Shown here: in pieces, positions 11,101 through 18,300 of the stretch | Layout of the letters: each line of letters begins with the position of its first letter | How positions within the stretch are numbered: position 1 is the stretch's first letter | NCBI RefSeq assembly: GCF_000340885.1 | Contig: NC_020291.1 | Coordinates: forward strand, 400,501-464,500 | Source: Clostridium saccharoperbutylacetonicum N1-4(HMT) | GTDB lineage: Bacteria; Bacillota; Clostridia; Clostridiales; Clostridiaceae | Direction of reading: 5' to 3' | DNA length: 64,000 nucleotides | The notes under the pieces: generated by a model | Told to the model about the DNA's origin: nothing | What the model saw: the letters and a program-made list of their open reading frames with translations, nothing else | Databases searched by the model: none | Position numbers and translations under genes: made by a program

Positions 11101-12387
11101 GCACGTACTATTGAAGAAGCGATCAAGGAAGCCCATGTGAAAAAAGACTCTATTCGCCATGTGGAATTGGCAGCCAATGGTTCAGCGTTAGTGGATCAGA
11201 TTGAAATGTCAGCAATATCGAAAGTATTTGCACAAGAAGAACATAGAGAAGGCAATCTTTATACCATGGGAAATGTCAAAACGTTAATTGGACATGGTGA
11301 GGCAGTATCCGGGATGGCTCAGATGATAAAATGCATCTTGATGCTTCAAAATAAGATACTAATTCCAACAATGCTTCCAGAACAGTTAAATCCGAATATA
11401 GATTTTAAAAAGATACCATTTCGATTTGTAACGAAACAGAGTGTATGGAATGATATGGAGCTTAAAGGAGAATATATTCCAAGAAGAATTGTGATTGATA
11501 GTTTTGGTTCTGGAGGTGTTTATGCAAGCTTGGTGCTTGAGGAATATAAAAATAACCATATAGTAGAGCCAGTAGAGAAGTCACAGAATTCTAATTATTT
11601 ATTTGTGTTTTCTGCCAAAACATCCAGTGCTTTAGCAAAATTTCTTTTAGATTGGAAAGTCTACTTTGAGGAGAAGGATGAGATTGACTTAAAGAAAATT
11701 TCGTATATTTTGCAAACAAGAAGAAAGCACATGAAGAAAAGATTTGCTTGTGTTGCCAGAAGCAAGGAGGAGTTAATAAGAAATATAGAGGATTTCCTTA
11801 ACAGCGAGGCAAATGGAAATAATTATTCATCTGAAACGAAAGATGAAAATATATTGGAAGATAATCCTAATGTGACTAGCATATCTGGGCATGATAATTG
11901 CACAATACTAGCGAAATTATGGGTATCAGGCGAAAAAATAAATTGGAATGAACTGTATGAAGATTATAATCCGAAACAATTATTCCAGCTTCCAACCTAC
12001 CCATTTGATAAAAAACATTTTTGGGTAAAAGAGCGGAATTTATTACAAGTGGAAGAAGACTTTGTCTCATTAGATGACATATGTGAAAAGGAATCAGAAG
12101 TGAACCAGACAGAAGACGGTCAAGAGGAAAAATACAGTCTGAGTGAGGTTAAGGAACATATAAAGAAGATTCTATTTGATATTTTGTTCCTCAATGAAAG
12201 TGATGAGTTTGACGAATGCGATGCATTTATGGAATTGGGAATGAATTCTATTTATATGGTTAAATTTATTACACAGCTGAACACACAGCTGGCATTGCAG
12301 TTAGATGAGACAGTTTTATTCGAATATTTCAATGCAAAGGATCTGGCAGAGTACATTTACGAAAAAATGAAGAGGGGAGAACAGTAA
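2188..12387 (+). CDS. Trans-AT polyketide synthase, protein 1: FAAL-ACP-KS-ACP-KS-KR-ACP-KS0-ACP
   Basis: A 3399-residue cytosolic megasynthase. Residues 1-580 are a fatty-acyl-AMP ligase (MYTSGSTSKPKG at 168; MPNFAFDYC as in the FAAL family), which should activate a free fatty acid and load it on ACP1 (Ser619). KS1 (~691-1125) has Cys864, His999 and His1041. After a post-KS linker ending in LPTYPFQRKSFW comes ACP2 (Ser1376). KS2 (~1465-1905) has Cys1640, His1775 and His1815. It is followed by a ketoreductase with a GGAGELG nucleotide loop near 2298, Tyr2440 and Asn2444, and an Asp in the LDD-equivalent position, suggesting B-type stereochemistry. ACP3 (Ser2586) follows. KS3 (~2692-3125) keeps Cys2860 and His3036 but has Ala2995 in place of the HGTGT histidine, so it should transfer but not extend. 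ACP4 is last (Ser3354). No acyltransferase domain is present, which is the trans-AT hallmark. The next gene starts 5 bases downstream. The ATG at 2188 is chosen because a stop lies in frame at 2170. Domain types are confident; the fatty acid is unknown. Confidence 0.93.
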   Translation: MKRKKENKLYLSCILDKCIKYSDRVFLVFEDEKLVPCRVNGKILNKRIESFAFELKHELRAHDLALIVLPQGLDYIYSILGCWYNNITAIPTPIVDIALKAEDILKLITYAEDSSSRTIITNTAMLETLKEVEEFKDFNFINADLIERDVERKITLQQMKKEDLALLMYTSGSTSKPKGVMLTHEDILNQASADQWRIDSNTRMVTWTPQFHAFGLYNNILVPMLHGALSVILPPATFIKRPSLFLKLIGKYKGTHIAMPNFAFDYCYNNVDLDDIPTNCLETLRAIISAGEPIRKESYDKFWEKFSKCGLSWNALCPLLGLSEFCPVCSIKVDEEPRFLSLDLAQLENGIVQINNDSENGKNITSCGSVEKSLKIRIVDTKTMKECEPDNIGEVWIKSNCKGSGYLNNEEATKEIFGAALEDNKSETFFRTGDNGFVYDNHLYIVGRSKEVIIINGKKYHQIDLEWTIKNSIPELILPVSAFSCDVNNAERVIVIQEIEKNTTTETCKEIVRNIITCISKKFSLEIYEVDLVEKDQIPKTGSGKVRKKESLKRYKENQYTIMYKFCKADRYDLKEIPANNKEHNIMKVLKQKVFGEVLELNSEVIEEAESISELNINSIQNIQIAKKISSIFDTEFEPYMMYQFSDFSQLEDYLCKSVNVKAEVNEDTGITESKINKENKQVIQSDINENDIAIIGISCNFPGEADTPEKFWDNIVKGRDCISEVEKERPCIIEDYYNHNQADEYYPKFGGFIKDVDKFDASFFGISRIEAESMDPQQRKVMEMTWNVIEDSGYNPQSLAGEQIGVYLGVHNNDYSELLLDDEDTMEQYGGYADSGVHMSLIANRISRMFDFHGPSEIVNTACSSSLVAIHNAIQGIKRNECKMAIAGGINLILSSRVYVACEKAGMLSKDGRCKTFDETADGFTRAEGYGAVLLKPYDEAIRDHDSIYGIIKESAINHDGRSTSLRAPNMNSQKELIKSAYKKTGMSLETIGYIETHGTGTSLGDPIEIRALQDAYSEMGIKNKEHYCGLGTVKTIIGHSESAAGVAGLIKVLMSMKHKELAGITNFKKLNSYIKLEDSPFYIVEENKNWDSLMDSNGKVMLRRAGISSFGFGGTNAHIIVEEAPDKVSIENTFAGESEEKVILLSARTRESLKMMAQQLLQYLNETDQNNINLDDLSYTLQVVRGTMKERVGFIVKSLSELISKLENYLLEDQKNSEDWIASKDGKSIILSKLKGERELEDFIQICKKRKSYKLLVGLWVSGIQVEWNMLFTSKEVHRLHLPTYPFQRKSFWISGRSPYEEVDITYKGAFDDKTDFVSEEEIVSEVTVSSIDITDDLREMEINHLKMLFSKISKLSIDEIESNKDMEEYGIDSILIKNLSCELEKELGQVSVTIFFQCRTIEALADYFIENYNEKLKKFFHTENNGIRKENERNTINTVDKIQPKHRNRGKRRLIPKDNSDNIAIIGVSGKYPQANNLDELWENLKQGKDCVEKIPSDRWDYHENFDEDKTKPGKINSKWGGFINDANTFDPLFFNITPQEAEMMDPQERQFLQCVYKTIEDSGYTRESLKKYKNIDSAGNVGVFVGVTFSDYHLYAINEQLHGNMVALSGSTASIANRISYYFDFNGPSLAVDTMCSSSLTALHLACNSIHQNECKMAIAGGVNLSLHPNKYIYLSQYNFLSTKGKCDSFGNSGNGYVPGEGVGSVLLKKLSDAEADGDHIYGVIKGTAVNHGGKTNGFYVPDPDAQANVIGRAIEQAKINPEEISYIEAHGTGTVLGDPIEIAGLTKAFRKHTQKCGFCSVGSIKSNIGHLEAAAGIASLTKVLLQIKNRELVPIVNSGTLNPNIDFSSTPFVVQSKLEHWGKNDNAEEKDTSTLLIAGISCFGAGGSNAHAIIQEYGGTTHNSTRQLPSDKTALFVLSSKSLDTLKRQCAMLIDVIKRNKMGQEQLFDIAYTLQVGREAMNERIAFTASSIEEVIEKLDKCIKDDSSIDGFYRRSGRSSNHLLNTLKSDKDFQTTILTWIERKKYATLLQLWVLGLDIDWEKLYLNGKPRRVSLNTYLFETEKYWLFHSTNEQLAAKSNTSESAIVDQKIQGEITDDSEQVICSKALLVPEWKEISECNFDRKDDFDKRLIVLVDVTDKKIEEMLQLKMPDTICYSLNNPQQPIEQRYEVYAWSLLKKIKELIKEKKGVLVQLVILKGRESMLFRGLTAMLKTAHLEYEELAYQVVEFDYEVDAEIISDRLNEVKHTYRNKQYILSPDKIMVKSFENAKKNSIQNSASDLPWKENGVYVLSGGAGELGLLFANEILEQVSSARIILLGRSILDDKRKEKIEKIKKLNGCVEYRAVDIADTFAMRQCVEDIVNTYGTINGFIHTAGVIRDRFILNKTEEELNTVFHPKVQGLVSLDEVTKDIRLDFIVLFSSGAAEMGSMGQADYSSANAFMDSYSEYRNVLVTKGERFGKTVSVNWPLWKNGGMRVDEVIEKALFEEQGMISMDSQTGISFLYEVLQSPFNQVMPIVGDIVKIQTLMEKDKEEENVLEEIIEPELKNVVKKLKEVLAESTKLKVSQIDEDEPFDTYGIDSVMLTLITHELTKYFKKLSPTVLFGYNTVIELAQYLLSTYKYECAIWIGGAPKKVKTHSYSEKVTKASDRKAFANKELVSQDIVEVIGQEKENITDNTMDNQEETLIAIVGVSGRFPKSENLEQYFQNLKEGKNCVTELDEERWSLEGFYLSDKEKALKKNKSYSKWGGFLDTFADFDPLFFNISPNDAKYMDPQERLFMEECWKALEDAGYMSERLSRNLRKETGVYGAITKTGFESWNNENEKYYRTSFSSMVNRFSYFMDFEGPSIAYDTMCSSTLTALHEACNNLRERKVKMALVGAVNLYLHPNNYAGLCHAGLISNSSESSVFAKDGIGFIPSEGVGAVILKRLSDAEKDNDNILAIIRGSAVNHSGRTSGYSVPDPVKQARTIEEAIKEAHVKKDSIRHVELAANGSALVDQIEMSAISKVFAQEEHREGNLYTMGNVKTLIGHGEAVSGMAQMIKCILMLQNKILIPTMLPEQLNPNIDFKKIPFRFVTKQSVWNDMELKGEYIPRRIVIDSFGSGGVYASLVLEEYKNNHIVEPVEKSQNSNYLFVFSAKTSSALAKFLLDWKVYFEEKDEIDLKKISYILQTRRKHMKKRFACVARSKEELIRNIEDFLNSEANGNNYSSETKDENILEDNPNVTSISGHDNCTILAKLWVSGEKINWNELYEDYNPKQLFQLPTYPFDKKHFWVKERNLLQVEEDFVSLDDICEKESEVNQTEDGQEEKYSLSEVKEHIKKILFDILFLNESDEFDECDAFMELGMNSIYMVKFITQLNTQLALQLDETVLFEYFNAKDLAEYIYEKMKRGEQ

Positions 12388-12392
12388 AATTT

Positions 12393-15300
12393 ATGAGTAT
12401 AGGATATCTATGTGATAAATTTCTTGAATATGCAAAATCATTTAAATTTCCTATGGCAGATTACGAAAGTGAATTTAAAAGTGGGAAATACGATGAAAAT
12501 TATTGTACAAGTCGTGATTATTTAATTCGTCTAGCGCAGTTGAAGGATATGGATTCGCTTCTGAAGATAGAAAGAGACTGTTGGGCAGAAAAGGTCAGGG
12601 CTGATCAATTAGAACTTGAAGAAAGAATTAATAGTAATGCTTGTTTGAACTTTGCTCTTGAATATCAGGGGGAAGTCGTGGGTGTTTTATATACGCAAAG
12701 ATTGTATGAAACCAATATTAGGCATGTGAAGTCCAATGCACTTGAAAAATACAGAGTTGCAGACGGTGAATGTATTCAATTGATTACATTAAATGTAAGA
12801 TTGGATTATCAGGATAGAGGATGGGGATATGAACTACTGGAATTTGCTTTGGAATATTTTTCTCTTCACCCAGAAATTAAGCATGTGTATGCTGTGACAC
12901 GTTGTAGAGATTTCTTAAAATCTGGTTTAAATACGATGCAAGAGTATATGAAAGCTAGATTTATAGATGGCAAGGTCGATGATCCGACCTTGCAATTTCA
13001 TCAATCTCATGGAGCAAAAGTGCTTGGCTTAGTAAAAAATTATAGACCAGATGATTTGGAAAACCAAGGATGTGGAGTTTTAATAAAGTACAATATAAAA
13101 GAACGTGTTTGGCTTGGAGGACGTAGTAAAGGTCAGGGAGAAAGAAAGAAGAATGCAGGTGAGCTGCTCATCGAGTTTATCAATAAAAGATTAGATATAA
13201 ACACAGATGTGAAAGACAAGACATTGCATGAACTAGGATTAGATTCCTTAGATTTTACCGAACTCCTTGCATATTTACAACAAGAATTAGGTGTTAATAT
13301 TTCTACAAGACAGTTAAATAGTAGGACATTGAATGAGATTATCAAGTTTTGTGAAAATGAGAATGTGGAAACGGAACATGTTGAAAAACAGGTTCCACTT
13401 CAAAAAAGAATGCATAGCATTATGAAAAAGTATGAGGAAGTTGTTCCATTGACGCTAGAAGGAGAAGGACCATTAACCTTCTGGATCCATCCGTTATCTG
13501 GGGACGTAGGAATCTATAGTGATATTGCAAATGAATCGGACAGATCATTTCGAATGATAGCAATAAAAGCGTGTGGCTTCCTTTCGATGAATAAGGAGCC
13601 GCTAACATCTGTAGTAGATATTGCAAAATATTATTGTGAAATTATTACGGAGATACAGCAACAGGGACATTACCATATAGCAGGCTTTTCATTTGGCGGA
13701 ACCATTGCATATGAAATAGTACATCAGTTGCAATTAGCAGGGAAGAAAACAGATACACTGATTCTTGTAGAAGCACCTTATATTGACGGAAATGAAAAAG
13801 ATTTATTTGTAACAAACGATAGGAATAATCTATTGATGAATGCAAACTTTCTTCTTTTGACCTTATTAAGTAGAGTGAAAGCGCAAGAGATAGACAGTGG
13901 ATATATCCCAATCTCTAAGGAGGAAATAGCAGACGTTCTAAATGAAAAATTACTCGATTATGTAGTGAAGTGCTGTAAGAAGAGAGGATTAAAGCAAAGT
14001 GAAAAAGAATTAGCATTTAAGATTTCTTCTATGGCAAAGGTGCATAGTTCAAATCTTGAAGCCATACGTAATTACAAGGCATTACCATTGTTAAAACGTG
14101 AAACAACAAGAATCTATCTTTTTCGTACAAAAAGTGCAAATGCAGTTTCGAAGAAGTTATGGAATCCAGACTATTTAGAGAATATACAGAGAAAACATGG
14201 TTCGCTACTGCCGTTGATGAAAAAATGGAGCAAAGTCTTTCCATCAATTAAGACCATTATTTTAAATGGAGATAACCATTTTGATATATTTCACGATAAA
14301 AACAATATTAAGCAGTTCTATGATTATTGCAAGGATGTCTATGTAGGTCAATCCCAGGAAAGCAGCAATCACATAGAACCATATACTATGCAGATTGCAA
14401 TCATAGGTATGTCGGGACGGTTTCCAGATGCAGACAATGTAAATGAGCTGTGGGAAAATTTAAAAACTGGAAGAAACAGTATTAAAGAGTTTCCTAAAGA
14501 GCGGGGATGTAATATTGATGATTTCTATGATTCTAGGCAAAAGATACCTGGTAAATCCTATGTGAAAAGAGGGGGATTTATATCGAATGTAGATCAATTC
14601 GATCCACTATTTTTTAAGATATCTCCGAAAGAAGCAGTACACATGGATCCTAGTGAACGAATCTTTATGGAAGAAACATGGAAAGCAATCGAGGATGCTG
14701 GTTATAATCCCAAAAGTATAAGTGAACAGTCATGGGGAGTATTTTGCTGTGCAAAAGGTGATTATGAAGAAAAAATAGTGATGACAGCTGATCGGGCGTA
14801 TTATAATCCAACGAATTCATTTGCTAGTAGTCGAATCTCCTATTTTTTGAATTTGACTGGTCCTGCAGTATTCTCTGATACTGCCTGTTCATCAACGCTG
14901 ACAGTCATAGAAGAAGCGTGTGACAATTTAGTATTAGGAAACTGTGAAGTGGCAATAGCCGGGGGTGGAGGAATCTATTCGACTCCAAGCATGATGGTAG
15001 GTTCAAGTCAATCACTGCTGTTTTCACCTGATGAAAAGTGCTATACATTTGATGCGAGAGCGAATGGAACAGTAATAGGTGAAGCAATAGGCGTCGTTAT
15101 ACTAAAACCTCTTGAGAAAGCAATTGCAGACAAGGATCATATCTATGGAGTTATTCGTGGGTGGGGAATCAATCAAGACGGAAAGACAAATGGGATTACG
15201 GCACCAAGTAATAAAGCACAAACGAGTTTACAAAAAAAAGTTTATGAACGATTTAAGATATCACCTGAGAACATTACCATGATTGAAGCACATGGAACAG

Positions 15301-18300
15301 GAACTGAATTAGGAGATGCAATTGAGTTTCAGGCACTAACCAATACATTTCAAGGATATACGGATAAGAAAGGATATTGTAGCATTGGGTCATATAAACC
15401 GAATCTGGGACATGCATTTTTTGGATCGGGCATTCTGGGGGTTATCAAACTATTGCTTTCTTTAAGGTATAAGCAGATTCCTCCTATGCTAAATTTTAAA
15501 AAAACAAATTCTAAGATTGATATGGGAAATAGTCCTTTTTATATCACAACTAAACTTAAAAATTGGGAGTCATTAAATAATAAACCGTTATGCGGAGCAA
15601 TCAACTCATTTGGTGCTACAGGAACAAATGTGCACGTAGTAATTGAGGAATACAAGGAAAAGTTCTCCTCTCCAAATGACGAAGAAGAGAATAAAGTGGT
15701 ATTTCTTCTCTCAGCAGAAGATAGCGCGACTCTTGATGATTATGTCCAGAAATATATTGATGCAATCGATAAAAAATATTTAGAAGATAAGCATTTAATT
15801 GATATGGCATACACATTGCAGCATGCAAGAGAACATATGAAATATCGGCTTGGATTTATCGTCAAGTCAATCAATGATTTAAGAATGAAATTAGTGCAAT
15901 ATCAATTCGGAAAATTTGACTCAAATCATATTTTTTATGGGAAGATAGGAAATGGATTTTCTTCCAAAGCTACTGACACAAATGATGCATTAGTAGGAGA
16001 GAAAAGTACTTCAGATTTAGAGAAGCTTATTAGTTTATGGATTGAAGGTTATTCGATTGATTGGAATATGCTTAATGAAGAATGTGATAAAAGAAGAATA
16101 TCACTCCCAACATATCCATTTGCGAAAGAGCATATCTGGATAGATAAAATACCAGAACAACAAGCAGTTCAAGAAGAACAAATTATAGATAAAAAAAAGA
16201 AAAAAGAATCTCTCTATCTTTTTGCAGAGCAATGGTTAGAGAAGGAAATAAAAGAAAAGCCGGAGTGTAAGGCAGAAACGATTGTGTGTCTCGTCTCAAA
16301 GGAAACAAATCAGAGAGCATTAAAGGAACAATTTATCTATCAAAATCCTAATGTAAATGTAGTATTTATAGCAGCTGGATTAGAGTCATTAAGATTGAAT
16401 GAAGACTGTTATACAGTAAATGCAGATAAGCAAGAGTCTTTTCAGCAAGCATTTAGAACAATAGTAAATGAGAATGATAATATATCGAAGATCATCTACT
16501 TCTGGCCTTATGAAGAGCTTGCTTATGTGAGCGACTATAAAACTTTGCTTCACATCATAAAAGCTTTGGCAGTAGAACAAGTAAATGCAAATAAATTATT
16601 GTTAGTAGGACAGTATCAGAACGGATTACAGCGTTGCTATCTGGAGTCATGGATTGGTTTCGAACGCTCATTAGGTAATATGATATTCAGGACGCAGGTT
16701 AATACGATAATGTTTGAAAGCGACAATTTGCAAGAAAGTATTGTGACGGAGAAAGATGCGGAAAAGATAGTGTTAGAAGCAAATGCGTCAAATATGTATA
16801 AAAGTTCAGTACATAATGATGGAAAAAGGTATGAACTTGAGGTACAGCCACAAACTATGAAGAATAGAGAGGTTGCAATTAAGAGAAATGGTACCTATTT
16901 AATTACTGGAGGAATGGGTAAATTAGGATTCTTATTTGCTAAGCACTTAACGAAACAATATAATGCTAATCTTGTTTTGACAGGAAGAAAAATCTTGGAT
17001 GAAGAAAGAAAAAGTCGGATTCGCGAACTTGAAGAATTAGGTGGAAATGTTATTTATGTTCAAGCAGGTGTTTGTAATAAAGCAGAAATGGAAAATGTAA
17101 TTCGAGAGGCAGTTCAGTATTTTACCACAATTGATGGTGTGCTCTATATGGCAGGAACTGCTAATGAGGTAAATATTTTAAATAAAGATGTAGAAACGTT
17201 TTGTCAAACCATTGAACCTAAGATAAAAGGAATCCAGATTCTTAGCGAAGTATTAGAAGCATATTCTGTTGACTTTATCTGCTATTTTTCATCTTTAGCA
17301 GCGGTTCTTGGTGATTTTGGTATGTGCGACTATTCACTTGGAAATCGATTTGAAATGGCATATTCTGCTTGGCTAAATCGCTTACAGGAAAAAGGAGAAA
17401 TATCGAAAAAAACCATTGCCGTTGGTTGGCCGTTATGGAGAGACGGTGGAATGAAGCTTAGTGGTGGTAACAGCGAAGCCTATCTTAATGTAAGTGGGCA
17501 GCGTTACCTTGAGACAGAAGAAGGAATTGCACTGTTTGAACAGTTGCTTTCGAGATCAAATAAAGAATACTTTGTGATAGCAGGGGATAAGAAGAAAATT
17601 TATAATAACCTCAAGTTACAAAATACAGATGAGGAGGGGCAGACAATGACTTATAGTAAAGAGCTAAAAGAGAATCATCAAGCAAATACTCATGAATTAG
17701 TAGATACAATAGAAATGGATATTAAGAAAATTGTAAATGAAATGCAGGGAATACCTGTTGAAAAACTGGATGTAGAAACATATCTAACAGATTACGGATT
17801 TGATTCTATTATACTATTTGATTTTGCACGAAGAATAAGTGACCAGTACAAAATTGATATTAATGCTACAACGATATTGGGGTATCCTACTATTTCCCAA
17901 ATTGCACAATACTTAGCCGAGAACTATACACAAGATATCAATCTGTGTCTTGGTAAAAAGAGTACCCAACAGGAAACCAATGAGAAAAAAATGGTTGATA
18001 AGAGTAGGAAAGATGACAACGAGTGTCTCAAAACAAAAGATATACAGGTTTCCAGTAAGAAACAGGAGCCAATTGCCATCATTGGAATGAGCGGACGGTT
18101 CCCACAGACAGACACGGTTGATGAACTTTGGAATAAACTACTCGAAAAAGAAGAATGTATTACAAGTATACCGAAAGATCGTTGGAGAGTGGATGAAGCC
18201 AGCAGTTTGGAGCAGCTTAAATGTAAACGAGGAGGATTTATTAAAGGTATTGATGAATTCGACCCACTATTCTTTAACATATCTCCAAAAGAAGCTAAGT

